Source: DATKXO01 sp035528995 | GTDB taxonomy: Bacteria; Planctomycetota; Phycisphaerae; UBA1845 | Assembly: GCA_035528995.1 (NCBI GenBank) | Contig: DATKXO010000069.1 | Location: 1 to 43,557 of the forward strand | DNA length: 43,557 bases | Reading direction: 5' to 3' | Shown: positions 34,165 through 42,913 of the stretch, piece by piece | How the letters are laid out: the number at the start of each line of letters is the position of its first letter | How positions within the stretch are numbered: position 1 is the first letter of the stretch | Program-made: the position numbers and the translations under genes | The notes under the pieces: generated by a model | What the model saw: the letters and a program-made list of their open reading frames with translations, nothing else | Databases searched by the model: none | Told to the model about the DNA's origin: nothing

Positions 34165-34541
34165 GCCTTGCGTTCAAGCGGATCAAAGTTTATACTAAGG
34201 TGACGCTGTTGGTGATCGTGGCGCTGGCGATCGCGACGGTGTTCATCAAGAACCGCGGACACCGGGTTCAGTTCTGGTTCTTCGGGCTCGTCGATGACCA
34301 GACGCCGGTGAACGTGGTGTGGTTGATCGTGTGCACGGCCATCGCGTCGGTACTATCGTGGTGGGTTCTGCTGGCGGCCATCAGCATGGTCAAGGACGTG
34401 CGTGAGGTCCGCCGACAGGAGGAGCAGCAGGAGCGGGAACGGGCCCAGCAGGCGATGGCCCGCAAGCTCCGCGAACAGGAACAGCGCATCGACGAGAAGC
34501 TGTCAAAAGCAATCGGCAAGGACGCGAATTCGGGCGTCTAG
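34161..34541 (+). CDS. Small membrane protein, LapA/DUF1049-like
   Basis: A 126-residue protein with two hydrophobic helices (about 13-29 and 48-72) separated by a short loop, NRGHRVQFWFFGLVDDQ. A charged coiled coil (78-118) follows. The two-helix plus basic/coiled tail layout, and the phrase VQFWFFGL before the second helix, resemble LapA (DUF1049). LapA helps assemble lipopolysaccharide with LapB, but similarity here is weak and no lapB is nearby. The ATG overlaps the prepilin peptidase stop as ATGA, so the two are translated together. The next gene, an OmpA-type lipoprotein, begins 57 bases after it. Confidence 0.65.
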   Translation: MSLAFKRIKVYTKVTLLVIVALAIATVFIKNRGHRVQFWFFGLVDDQTPVNVVWLIVCTAIASVLSWWVLLAAISMVKDVREVRRQEEQQERERAQQAMARKLREQEQRIDEKLSKAIGKDANSGV

Positions 34542-34598
34542 TCAGACGGAGGTCGCCGCGCCGGAGTTGGCGCGGTCTATACAGGGAGGTATCCAACC

Positions 34599-35300
34599 AT
34601 GAAACGCCCCGCTACCGTTATCACTCTGCTCATCGGACTCGCAGGCATCCTGGCCGCCACCGGCTGCGCGCCCGATCCCAAGGAACGCATCGCCCTTCTG
34701 GAGGAGGAGAACCAGCGCCTGATCGACGATCTGGGCATGGCTCGCCAGGGCGGGGACCAGGCTCTCCGCGACGGTGAGCTGTGCGAGCAGGAGTTGGCGT
34801 CGCTGCGGTCCGCCAACGACAACCTGCGGCAGATGCTGGCCAATCGTCCCACGCCGCAGGCCCAGCCGGCGGCGCCGGAGGTGCCGGAGGGTTGGACGGC
34901 CGTGCCCGGCGGAGCCATGATCGCCATCGAGGGCGAGGTGCTCTTCGATTTCGCCAAGACCGAGCTGCGGAGCGAAGCCCGGAGCGCGCTTGACGCCATC
35001 GCCGGAACCATTGCATCCCAGTATTCCGTCAGCGACATCCTGGTCTACGGGCACACGGACAACGTGGGGATCGGGCCGAGCAAGAACAAGTGGAAAGACA
35101 ATCTGGAGCTGTCGGCCCAGCGGGCTTTGTCGGTGGTCAGGCACCTCGACGGGCGGGGGGTGAATCCGGCCCGCCTGGTGGCCTGCGGTTGCGGTGAGCA
35201 CCGCCCGATCGTGCCGAACAGCTCGGCGGCCAACCGGGCGAAGAATCGCCGGGTCGAGATCTACGCCCTGGACGTGACGGTTCAGACGGCCGGCCGGTAG
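34599..35300 (+). CDS. OmpA/Pal-type peptidoglycan-binding lipoprotein
   Basis: A 233-residue lipoprotein: signal peptide with lipobox ILAATGC, then a Glu-rich coiled coil (about 28-83), a Pro/Ala linker and a C-terminal OmpA-like domain. Domain hallmarks are VLFDFAKTELR, VYGHTDNVG, NLELSAQRALSVVRHL, LVACGCGEHRPI and NRAKNRRVEIY. These include the Asp and Arg that bind the diaminopimelate stem of peptidoglycan. It would tie an envelope membrane to the cell wall, as Pal does. GGGAGGT precedes the ATG. It follows the prepilin peptidase and LapA-like genes in the same direction and is followed by a terminator, so these three probably form one operon. Confidence 0.9.
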   Translation: MKRPATVITLLIGLAGILAATGCAPDPKERIALLEEENQRLIDDLGMARQGGDQALRDGELCEQELASLRSANDNLRQMLANRPTPQAQPAAPEVPEGWTAVPGGAMIAIEGEVLFDFAKTELRSEARSALDAIAGTIASQYSVSDILVYGHTDNVGIGPSKNKWKDNLELSAQRALSVVRHLDGRGVNPARLVACGCGEHRPIVPNSSAANRAKNRRVEIYALDVTVQTAGR

Positions 35301-35376
35301 AGCGGGCGAGCGGCTCGGAACGGTCAAACCGCGGGCTGACGTGTGCCTCGGGCGAGGGTGTTCCGCAAGACGATAG

Positions 35377-35433
35377 CCCCGCCGTCGGACCGGTTGGTTA
35401 CCATGCCGGCGGTTCTCGAGCGGCGGGGTTTTT
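35377..35433 (+). terminator. Terminator after the OmpA-type lipoprotein gene
   Basis: CCCCGCCG (35377-35384) pairs perfectly with CGGCGGGG (35421-35428), followed by five T (35429-35433). The 36-base loop is long but contains its own palindromic CCGG segments. The position 75 bases after the OmpA-type gene and 110 before the dehydrogenase gene suits transcription termination of the preceding operon. Confidence 0.5.
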
Positions 35434-35542
35434 GTGCGCGCCTGCGGGGCGTGCGGCGCGCCTCTTGCCACGGGTACGCCCGCATGCTAGAGGGGCCCTG
35501 ATATTTGGCGCGGCTTACGTGGACAGACGGGGAGGAACGACG

Positions 35543-36658
35543 ATGGCTAAGTACAAGATCGCCTGGTTGCCCGGTGACGGTGTCGGGAAGGACGTCATGG
35601 AGGCGGCGCGGCTGGTTCTGGACGCGCTGAAGTTCGACGCCGAGTACGTGCCGGGCGACATCGGCTGGGAGTTCTGGTGTCGCGAGGGCAACCCGCTGCC
35701 CGACCGCACGCTGGAGATGCTTCGCAAGACCGACTGCGCTCTGTTCGGGGCCATCACGTCCAAGCCGGTGGCCGAGGCCGCCAAGGAGCTGGACCCCTCG
35801 CTGCATGACAAGGGTCTGACCTATTTCTCGCCGATCGTGCGTCTGCGTCAGGAGTTCCACCTGCACACCAACCTGCGGCCGTGCAAGGCGTACCCCGGCA
35901 ACCCGCTGAACTACAAGGAAGGCATCGACCTGGTGGTGTTCCGTGAGAACACCGAGGGTCTGTACGCGGGCGTGGAGTTCCACCCCATCCCCCAGGCCGT
36001 GTTCGACGCGCTGAGCGTGCATCCGAAGATGGGGCGGTTCGCCAAGTACGGGCTGGAGAACCTGGCGCTGTCCACGCGGATTATGTCGCGGCAGGCTTGT
36101 CGCAGCATCGTCACGGGAGCGTTCGAGTACGCCAAGAAGTTCCGCCGCCGCAGCGTGACGTTGGTGGAAAAGCCCAACGTGCTGCGCGAGACGGGCGGGC
36201 TGATGGTCCGTACGGCCCGCGAGGTGGCCAAGGACTATCCCGGTATTCCTTTGTGGGAGACGAACATCGACGCCCAGTGCATGTGGCTGGTGAAGAACCC
36301 GTTGGACTACGACGTGCTGGTGGCCGAGAACATGTTCGGGGACATCATCTCGGACCTGGCCGGCGGTATGGTCGGTGGGCTGGGCTTCGCCAGTGCGGCC
36401 AACATCGGGGACGAGTACGCCGTGTTCGAGCCGACGCACGGGTCGGCGCCGAAGTATACCGGTCAGTACAAGGTGAACCCGTCGGCCATGCTGCTCAGCG
36501 CCCGGCTGATGCTCCAGTGGCTGGGGGAGACGGAGATGGCGGCGAAGCTGGAGAACGCCGTCGCGACGGTCGTGGCCGAGCACAAGATCGGCACGTACGA
36601 CGTGGGTCTGAGCAACACGACGCTGGAGGTGGCGGAAGAGGTGGCGCGGAAACTATAG
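35543..36658 (+). CDS. Isocitrate/isopropylmalate dehydrogenase family protein
   Basis: A 371-residue beta-decarboxylating dehydrogenase: IAWLPGDGVGKDVM at the N-terminus, the substrate-binding FRENTEGLYAGVE, LVEKPNVLRETGG with the catalytic Lys, the metal-binding Asp region in NMFGDIISDLAGG, and the nucleotide site in FEPTHGSAPKY. The RENTEGLY loop is closer to NAD-dependent isocitrate or homoisocitrate dehydrogenases than to isopropylmalate dehydrogenase (which has RELTGGIY). A TCA-cycle NAD-isocitrate dehydrogenase is therefore most likely. Substrate cannot be fixed from sequence alone, and no leucine or lysine genes are nearby to settle it. GGGGAGGAACG precedes the ATG at 35543. The frame is open for 37 codons upstream without conservation. 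Confidence 0.88.
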   Translation: MAKYKIAWLPGDGVGKDVMEAARLVLDALKFDAEYVPGDIGWEFWCREGNPLPDRTLEMLRKTDCALFGAITSKPVAEAAKELDPSLHDKGLTYFSPIVRLRQEFHLHTNLRPCKAYPGNPLNYKEGIDLVVFRENTEGLYAGVEFHPIPQAVFDALSVHPKMGRFAKYGLENLALSTRIMSRQACRSIVTGAFEYAKKFRRRSVTLVEKPNVLRETGGLMVRTAREVAKDYPGIPLWETNIDAQCMWLVKNPLDYDVLVAENMFGDIISDLAGGMVGGLGFASAANIGDEYAVFEPTHGSAPKYTGQYKVNPSAMLLSARLMLQWLGETEMAAKLENAVATVVAEHKIGTYDVGLSNTTLEVAEEVARKL

Positions 36659-36687
36659 CTGTTTCGACCACGTCCCATGGGAGTCCG

Positions 36688-37518
36688 ATGCTGATGGAAC
36701 CGCTGGGCGACAGGAGAGCCGCCGCGCTCCTTGTTCGAAGCGCGATTGCCTCGGTCAGACAACACGGAGCTGTACGCGATTACTTCGAAACACACGGCAA
36801 CTGGGAAGCGCCGATGCGACACCGCTTCTTTGATCTACGCGAGCGCTGGCGCGCGGGCGATCAAATGACACGGGACGTCGCCGCACGCCTCCTAGCTCAC
36901 CTCAATGGGAGATACGCGACTCGCCACAGCAGCGCGGACCTGCCTCACCTATGCGATGCCACGCTGGAGGGTCTTGGGCAGAGCGGTTGGCTGGAGAACG
37001 AACCGGCAGCTCTCTTGGGCGCTTCAGACGAATCCCTGAAGGGTCTGGCAGAGCTGTTGGAGACCATATTGGAGGAAGCGCAGGCGAGAGGATGCAGGAA
37101 ACGCCCTTACGTCCTTGCGACGAAGTTCCTCCACTTTTGCTTCCCGCAGTCCTTCGCGATCAGCGACGCGCAAGCGCGGGTTTCAATGGAAGCTTGGGCG
37201 AAAGTGGCGCTCGATCCCCAGATCCACGATGAACGAGTCCGACTCGGACGGCTCAATGCCAATTGGATGGGCGACACGAGCGGACGCGGGTATATTGGGG
37301 TGCTCGAGTTCTATCGTGGTCTCTGGGATAGTATCGACGATCAAGCTCGAGCTGAGCTCTCAAAGGCTGCTGAGGAGCTGACGGAGTTCGTCCGCGCGCA
37401 CGAAGGCGCTCGCAATGCATACGTTGGCGTTTTGGACGTGCTGGATAAACACCTCTGGCATGGCAACGGTGACCTGACGGAACTTCTGGGTCAGACACCC
37501 GCAAGTTCGACCCCTTGA
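36688..37518 (+). CDS. Hypothetical protein of unknown function, composition atypical
   Basis: The product has 276 residues from the ATG at 36688 (GGGAGT just upstream; ATG at 36694 is also in frame). It is mostly helical, soluble, without signal peptide or membrane segment. The most structured part, YVLATKFLHFCFPQSFAISD, recalls an 'LHFLxPxxFxIxD' pattern that occurs in several uncharacterised bacterial families. I cannot name one with confidence. Codon usage looks less GC-biased than in its neighbours, as in GCGATTGCCTCGGTC and AATGCATACGTT. This hints at horizontal acquisition. It lies 29 bases after the dehydrogenase and could be read from its transcript. It is convergent with msrB. Confidence 0.65.
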   Translation: MLMEPLGDRRAAALLVRSAIASVRQHGAVRDYFETHGNWEAPMRHRFFDLRERWRAGDQMTRDVAARLLAHLNGRYATRHSSADLPHLCDATLEGLGQSGWLENEPAALLGASDESLKGLAELLETILEEAQARGCRKRPYVLATKFLHFCFPQSFAISDAQARVSMEAWAKVALDPQIHDERVRLGRLNANWMGDTSGRGYIGVLEFYRGLWDSIDDQARAELSKAAEELTEFVRAHEGARNAYVGVLDVLDKHLWHGNGDLTELLGQTPASSTP

Positions 37519-37579
37519 GGCGTCGAATATCGCGACTGTTTGCCTGCGAAGGCCTGGCTCGTGCTGGTCCGCGTCGCAA

Positions 37580-38170
37580 TCACTTGCCGCTCGCGTGATC
37601 CCCTCGCGGTGCGAACTCCAGGGCGGCGGAGTTGATGCAGTAGCGCATGCCGGTGGGGGGTGGGCCGTCGTCGAAGACGTGGCCCAGGTGGGCACCGCAT
37701 TGGCTGCACAGGACTTCGATGCGAGGCACACCGAGGCTCGAATCGGTATCCGTCAGGATGTTCTTTTCATCGGCGGGCGACCAGAAGCTGGGCCAGCCGC
37801 AGCCGGAGTCGAACTTGGTCTGCGAATCGAAGAGCACCTGTCGACAGCCGACGCAGGTGTAGACGCCCTTGGCCTTATGGTCCCAGAATTCGCCGGTGAA
37901 GGCTCGCTCGGTTCCCTTCTCGCGCGTGACGTGATACTGCATCGGGGTTAGCTGCTGCCGCCATTGTTCGTCAGTCTTGTCCACCTTCTGGCTCCTTGTC
38001 GGGTCGTCGCTTGATGCTGCCTCAGCGGGTGAGGCGGGTGCCTCCGCATTTCCTCGGGTAATCGCCCCAGTGACCGGGCGCTGGACCGGTCCACGAGCCC
38101 GATCAGACCTGTCGCAACCAGCGCACCCGAGCGAGAGGACGACGCCGGCCACAACCGCCAGATTTCGCAT
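37580..38170 (-). CDS. msrB: Peptide-methionine (R)-S-oxide reductase, lipoprotein form
   Basis: The enzyme reduces methionine-R-sulfoxide in proteins. The 196-residue product starts with a lipoprotein signal (VVLSLGCAGC) and a 50-residue disordered linker. A full MsrB domain follows, from EQWRQQLTPMQYHVTREKGTE. The zinc-binding CxxC pairs are in YTCVGCRQVLF and VLCSQCGAHLGHVF. The GCGWPSFW motif and the catalytic RYCINSAALEF Cys are present. The lipid anchor places it outside the cytoplasm, where it could repair oxidised envelope proteins and draw electrons from a thioredoxin-like partner. The start ATG at 38170 is unambiguous. It sits beside the unrelated hypothetical gene, in opposite orientation. 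Confidence 0.94.
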   Translation of the reverse strand: MRNLAVVAGVVLSLGCAGCDRSDRARGPVQRPVTGAITRGNAEAPASPAEAASSDDPTRSQKVDKTDEQWRQQLTPMQYHVTREKGTERAFTGEFWDHKAKGVYTCVGCRQVLFDSQTKFDSGCGWPSFWSPADEKNILTDTDSSLGVPRIEVLCSQCGAHLGHVFDDGPPPTGMRYCINSAALEFAPRGDHASGK

Positions 38171-38748
38171 GATTCGTTCCCTGGTGCTTCAAACTATGCG
38201 ATTCGCCGGTTCGTGATGACGAATCGCCACGAACCGCTCCGCGCCACACTCGACATGCCGTGGAACCGCGACACTTTCGTGATTGCTCCGATGGCCCTCT
38301 GCCGGCCCGGCCGGCCACCGGTCGCCGCATTCCTGGGGGCAGCGTCGGTGGCAGGCGCCTGGCACGCTGTTTTCCGGCTCCCGCCTCGTAGCGACTGATC
38401 GGTGGGGGAAACCAGGGGGGCGCTGGGCGGCCAGCCCAGTTTGCCCAGGTGATGATAGTAGACCCGCCGAGCATGGACCACAGTCAGTTGGCGGTGGAGG
38501 GACGTGCTGCCATGGGAGGGGCTTGTTGCCAAGGCGGTGGCAACTCTCGGCGAGCCATGCCAGGCACGGTCGGGGCCGCCCGGGAGCCGCTTTTTGCTTG
38601 TTTCTTGGGGGGGGAGTACGGTAGTCTCGTTGCCGGTCGCCCGGTTGAAGCGTTTCCGCTGTTAGCGCGGCGGTCGCAACGTCTGAAGCGTTCGCGAACA
38701 CAGTTCCGGCCACGAGGCCCATCCGGCTACAAGAGGAGTCCCAGAGGC
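38171..38748. other. Non-coding stretch upstream of a small membrane peptide gene
   Basis: This 578-base spacer has no convincing ORF. It contains a perfect inverted repeat GTTGCCA-AGGCGG-TGGCAAC at 38525-38544 and a run of eight G at about 38607-38614, a likely slippage-prone spot. It also contains TGAAGCGTT twice (38645-38653 and 38684-38692) ahead of the 47-residue gene. No good promoter was found. Confidence 0.5.
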
Positions 38749-38892
38749 ATGAGCACCTTACTCGTTTTCCTGATTCTCGTCGTAATCGTCGGCCTGATCT
38801 CGGTCACCTTCTTCCTGTTCCAGATCAACGCCAAGTTGGAGAAGATTGCCGACTCGGGCGGCATGAGCGCTCCGCCCAAGCAGTCGCAGTAG
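38749..38892 (+). CDS. 47-residue single-helix membrane peptide
   Basis: A small gene at ATG 38749 with a ribosome-binding sequence AGAGGAG upstream. The peptide has a hydrophobic helix at about residues 4-25 (LLVFLILVVIVGLISVTFFLF), then a short charged, possibly coiled segment, INAKLEKIADSGG, and a polar tail with MSAPPKQSQ. The sequence looks like a genuine single-span membrane protein and is too regular to be chance. The family is unrecognised and no function can be given. It stands alone, with long spacers on both sides. Confidence 0.6.
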   Translation: MSTLLVFLILVVIVGLISVTFFLFQINAKLEKIADSGGMSAPPKQSQ

Positions 38893-39294
38893 GGCGCGGC
38901 GGTCGCGGGGAAGCCGGTCCGGGAGCGGTTGTCTCTGCGTTTCGCAGCTGCGGGGCCGGCGTCTTTCTGTTGGGACGAGGCGCGATCATCGAGCGCCCGG
39001 GGCGGCTTGACGCGGTGTGTCGGCGCTCCGCACGGGCGGCGCGCTCATATCTGTCATGGAACCTCGCCGAACATCGGCACAAGCATCTCGGTCAGATCGT
39101 CATCCGTTCTTTCGTAGTCGTAGCTGACACTGGCCGCGGGAGTGTGGCCTTCTGCAACGGGTTGCACGATTCCGCCGAAGGCGGGGCGGTGGGCAGGTCG
39201 CGAAAGAGCTCCACGCGGGGTTTGTCGCAACTTGTACGTGCCGGATTCCGCGTTTTGCCCTGCGCTGTGGTGAAAGCGCGTTGCCAGCCGTACA
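38893..39294. other. Non-coding stretch upstream of the ABC transporter
   Basis: This 402-base spacer holds no convincing gene. A minus-strand frame ending at 39054 finishes with a natural-looking acidic tail (YDYERTDDDLTEML), but it has no start, ribosome-binding site or conserved domain. It could be a gene remnant. No clear promoter or terminator was seen. Confidence 0.4.
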
Positions 39295-40044
39295 ATGTCC
39301 GCGATGGCCGCAATCCTGGAGGTCACCGATCTGCGAAAGGACTACGTGCTTGGCGCGGAGGTGGTTCACGCCCTGGACGGTCTTTCGCTGAGCATTGACG
39401 CGGGCCAGTTCGTGGCCGTGATGGGCGCCAGCGGATCGGGCAAGAGCACGCTGCTGCACCTGTTGGGCGGCCTGGACGTTCCGACCGGCGGACGGATCGT
39501 CATCGAGGGGCACGACCTGGCGGCGATGAGCGACCGGCAACGCACGCTGTTCCGGCGCCGCCGGCTGGGGATCATCTTCCAGGCCTTCAACCTTCTGCCG
39601 TCGTTGAACGCGGCCGAGAACGTGGCCCTGCCGTTGATGGTGGACCGGCACCCGTGGTCGGTGATCGAGGAGAAGACCGCGTCTCTGCTGGACGTGGTGG
39701 ACCTTGCCGGTCGGCGGGCGCATCGGCCGCAGGCGCTTTCCGGTGGCGAGCAGCAGCGGGTGGCGATCGCCCGGGCGCTGGTGAACGACCCGGCCATTGT
39801 GCTGGCCGATGAACCCACGGGCAACCTCGACTCCCATCACACGCAGGAGATCTGGGAACTGCTGGGCCGGCTGGCCCACGAGCAGGACCGGACGGTGGTG
39901 GCCGTCACGCACGAAGCCACCGGCGCCGCCCACGCCGATCGCATCGTAGTGCTCAAGGACGGGCGGAGCGTCGGGGAGATCGAACCGACTGCGGAAGCTG
40001 ATGCGACACTGGTTGCAACTCGCTACTCGGAACTGGTCGGCTAA
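39295..40044 (+). CDS. ABC transporter ATP-binding protein (MacB/LolD-type)
   Basis: The product has 249 residues with Walker A GASGSGKST (44-52), the Q-loop FQAFNLLPSLN, the signature LSGGEQQRVAIARAL, Walker B IVLADEPTGNLD and the switch His in VAVTHE. The LSGGEQQR and DEPTGNLD forms, plus a partner with FtsX-type domains, place it in the LolD/MacB/FtsE group. That group moves lipoproteins, peptides or toxins, or transmits mechanical signals, in the envelope. An in-frame ATG at 39304 is an equally possible start; no clear ribosome-binding site helps choose. Its last 44 bases overlap the permease gene, which ties the two as one transport system. A membrane fusion protein is not encoded beside it. 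Confidence 0.93.
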   Translation: MSAMAAILEVTDLRKDYVLGAEVVHALDGLSLSIDAGQFVAVMGASGSGKSTLLHLLGGLDVPTGGRIVIEGHDLAAMSDRQRTLFRRRRLGIIFQAFNLLPSLNAAENVALPLMVDRHPWSVIEEKTASLLDVVDLAGRRAHRPQALSGGEQQRVAIARALVNDPAIVLADEPTGNLDSHHTQEIWELLGRLAHEQDRTVVAVTHEATGAAHADRIVVLKDGRSVGEIEPTAEADATLVATRYSELVG

Positions 40045-42913
40045 ACCCGGCCGGGCCATCGCTTCCACCGCCGCCATCGCCATCGGTGTCGGCACGGTGG
40101 TCAGCGTGACCTGCTTCTATGAATCGGTCCGGCGGGCCATCACCGATCAGGTGGTGAACAACTGGCTGGGGAAGAGCCATCTCACCGTCGAACCGCCGCT
40201 GGGACACTGGGGGAACGTTACGCAGTCCCTGGCGGAGCCGCTGGCCGAACTCGACAACGTCGCCCTGGTGACCTACCGGCTCAAACGGGCCATGACGCTG
40301 ATCCGCTTTCCCGAAGGAGGAGGGCGCCGATCGACCGGGATCGACGTGATCGGTATCGACGCGGGCACGGAGTACGAATTCCGCCAGTACCGCGGTCTGG
40401 TGGGGCGGCTCCCTGCGCCCGGTGAGCGCGATGTGGCCGTGATCGAGACGAAGAGCGCCCTGCAATGGGGCGTGGGGGTCGGCGATCGGATTCAGGTGGC
40501 GGTTTCCGACGCCCACCCGCCTCGGGCGTTCGAGGTGGTCGGCACGTACGACGTGCGGCGTGTGGCCGAGTTCCAAAGACCGAACGTGCTCCTGCCGCTG
40601 GTCGACGTGCAGGAGATCAAGGGCGAACCGGATCGGGTCACGTCGGTCGACGTCATGCTGCGCGATCCTTCGGTGGAGGGCCTGCGACGCACGGCGCCGA
40701 AGGTCCGCAAGATCGTGGCGGAGTGGAACGAGCGCTGGGGCACGAACTGGCAGGTCTCGACGGCCGAGACCAAGCTCCAGCAACTGCGCGAGGCCGAGCG
40801 CGTCACGCAGCTCATCCTGACGCTGGTCGCGTTCGTGGCCCTGCTGACCTCGTTCTTCATCATCCTGAGCACGATGAGCATGGGCATCGTCGAGCGCATC
40901 GCGGTGCTGGGCATGATGCGATGCGTGGGGGTGACGCGCCTGCAACTGGCGGCCCTGGTGATGCTCGAGGTGGTGCCGATGGGGATCGTCGGCGTGCTGG
41001 CCGGTCTGCCCATCGGGCTGGGCCTGACCCGGCTCGGGGCGATGCTGGTACCGGAGTACGTCGAGGGGGTCAACATCAGCGTGTGGGGCATTTGGCTGGC
41101 GATCGTCGGCGGAGGTCTGACGATTCTGGCGGCGGCGGCCGTGCTGGTCGTGCAGGTCTCGCGCGTGTCACCGCTGGAAGCCGCGAACCCCGAGGCCAAA
41201 CCCGCCCGGAAGTCGGTGGCCGTCGTATTGGCCGTGCTGGGCGTGGGCATGCTGGCTCTGCACCAGTGGATGATCGGATCGGTGCGTCTGGAGCAATGGT
41301 TCCAGCCGGTCATCGCGTTCTGTGGGGTGGCCACGATCTATCTGGGGTACGTGCTGCTGGCACCGGCCGTGGTGCTGCTGGCGGGGACGGCCGTGATTCA
41401 CGTGGTCTCGGCTGCGTTGCGTGTTCGGCGCAAGCTGGCCCGCGATCAGATCGGGCGATCGCCGTGGCGCAGTGCGGCCGTGTGTTGGATGCTGATGGTG
41501 GGGCTGTCGCTGATCGTTTACATCGCGGTTCGCAGCGAGAGCGTGATCGCGGCGTGGGACTTCCCGAGCAAGCTGCCGGCCACGTTCGTCTGGAGCCCGG
41601 AGCACGTTCGGTATGACGTGCTGAACGAGGTGCGTCGGGTTCCCGGCGTGATCGACGCGACGGTGGTCGGCGAGTTCCAGTGCAAGACGGGCGACCCGGA
41701 CCAGGAGGCCACGTCGTTCCTGGAGGGCGTCAAGCAGAAGTTCCGTCAACCGGTGCCGGCCACGTTCGTCGCCGGCGAGCTGGACACGTTCCTGGAGATG
41801 ACCAAGCTCGGATTCCTGCAGGGGGACCTGGACAGCGCGATAGCGAAGCTGCGGCGCGGTGGCTACGTGCTTCTGCCGCCCGAGTCGGCCCGGACGTACG
41901 GGCTGGACGTCGGCGACAAGATCACGCTCAGCGTCGGGCAGCGGTCGGCCGTGTTCGAGGTGGCTGGCGTAGTCGAATCGCCGGCGCTGGACATCGCGGT
42001 GACGTTCTTCCAGGCGGACAGCTACATGATGCTGGCGGCGGCCGGGTCGTTCCTGGGAACGCTGGATGATGCCCGGAAGTACTTCGGGCTGGACAGCGTG
42101 TCGATGTTCATGATGAACGTGGACCTGCCGTACACGCGCCGGCCGGATGTGTTCAAGGAGGAAGCGCCGCCGGACGCGGAGCCGCGTACGCTGGCCGAGT
42201 GGGCCCTGGCCTGGCGCGACAAGCTGCCCAACGAGCGGGCGACGTTCGAGTGGCTGGCGCCGAAGCTGCGGGCCTGGCTGGACGACGAGTCGGCCGGACT
42301 CGATGACCGGTCGCGCCGCGAGCTGACACGCTTCCAACTGGCCTGGCGCGATGCGGCCAAGCAGTGGGACGACCACAAGCCGCAGCAACGGTGGGAGCTG
42401 TTCCGCGAGCGGCTGGTGCTGCGCCAGGTGGCGTTCACCATGGATCGCTCGTACGTCGAGATCGGCTCGCTGCGCACGCTCAAAGAGAAGATCGACAACG
42501 AGATTCGCGAGGCCACACGGCTGATGTCGGCCATCCCGGCCATCGCCCTGGTGGTGGCGGCTTTGGGCGTGGGCAATCTGATGATGGTCAACGTGAACAC
42601 GCGCTCGCGGCAGATCGCGGTGATCCGGGCGGTGGGCGGGACGAAGTCGCAGATCGTTCGGCTGGTGCTGTGCGAGGCCTTGACGCTGGGAGCGCTGGGC
42701 AGTGCCATCGGATTGGCACTAGGCCTGCACTCGGCCGCCAGCGTCAACCACATCAGCGCCGAGCTGATCGGCATCGGCGGGCAGTCGGTCATCCCCTGGG
42801 GGCAGGTGGTGGGCGGGATCGCCCTGACGATGGCGATCTGCCTGCTGGCCGGCATCGCCCCGGCCCGCTACGCCGCCCGAAACAACATCGTGGACGCGAT
42901 CGCGGCGCAGTAA
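40001..42913 (+). CDS. ABC transporter permease with two FtsX-type domains
   Basis: A 970-residue permease. The N-terminal half has one helix, a large periplasmic MacB-like domain (about 45-270) and three helices ending in an FtsX domain (VERIAVLGMMRCVGVTRLQL). Two linking helices follow. The second half repeats the pattern: a helix, a long periplasmic domain (about 520-830) and a C-terminal FtsX unit with SRQIAVIRAVGGTKSQIVRLVL. Two fused units in one chain mean a single permease could serve as the full membrane part. It starts with ATG at 40001 inside the ATPase gene. Duplicate-permease ABC proteins of this kind usually handle lipids, lipoproteins or peptides at the outer face, and I can infer nothing more precise. 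Confidence 0.93.
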   Translation: MRHWLQLATRNWSAKPGRAIASTAAIAIGVGTVVSVTCFYESVRRAITDQVVNNWLGKSHLTVEPPLGHWGNVTQSLAEPLAELDNVALVTYRLKRAMTLIRFPEGGGRRSTGIDVIGIDAGTEYEFRQYRGLVGRLPAPGERDVAVIETKSALQWGVGVGDRIQVAVSDAHPPRAFEVVGTYDVRRVAEFQRPNVLLPLVDVQEIKGEPDRVTSVDVMLRDPSVEGLRRTAPKVRKIVAEWNERWGTNWQVSTAETKLQQLREAERVTQLILTLVAFVALLTSFFIILSTMSMGIVERIAVLGMMRCVGVTRLQLAALVMLEVVPMGIVGVLAGLPIGLGLTRLGAMLVPEYVEGVNISVWGIWLAIVGGGLTILAAAAVLVVQVSRVSPLEAANPEAKPARKSVAVVLAVLGVGMLALHQWMIGSVRLEQWFQPVIAFCGVATIYLGYVLLAPAVVLLAGTAVIHVVSAALRVRRKLARDQIGRSPWRSAAVCWMLMVGLSLIVYIAVRSESVIAAWDFPSKLPATFVWSPEHVRYDVLNEVRRVPGVIDATVVGEFQCKTGDPDQEATSFLEGVKQKFRQPVPATFVAGELDTFLEMTKLGFLQGDLDSAIAKLRRGGYVLLPPESARTYGLDVGDKITLSVGQRSAVFEVAGVVESPALDIAVTFFQADSYMMLAAAGSFLGTLDDARKYFGLDSVSMFMMNVDLPYTRRPDVFKEEAPPDAEPRTLAEWALAWRDKLPNERATFEWLAPKLRAWLDDESAGLDDRSRRELTRFQLAWRDAAKQWDDHKPQQRWELFRERLVLRQVAFTMDRSYVEIGSLRTLKEKIDNEIREATRLMSAIPAIALVVAALGVGNLMMVNVNTRSRQIAVIRAVGGTKSQIVRLVLCEALTLGALGSAIGLALGLHSAASVNHISAELIGIGGQSVIPWGQVVGGIALTMAICLLAGIAPARYAARNNIVDAIAAQ

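Noticed and set aside
36097..36687. A 197-codon upstream extension of the hypothetical gene at 36688
   Set aside because: It overlaps the dehydrogenase gene in another frame and has shadow-type composition; the ATG at 36688 with GGGAGT is better.
38607..38614. A run of eight G as a sign of phase variation
   Set aside because: It is not inside a coding sequence and not at a promoter spacing that I can define, so nothing would switch.
39054..39326. A 90-codon minus-strand frame with a natural-looking C-terminal tail
   Set aside because: It has no ribosome-binding site or recognisable domain and overlaps the ABC ATPase start; at most it is a remnant.
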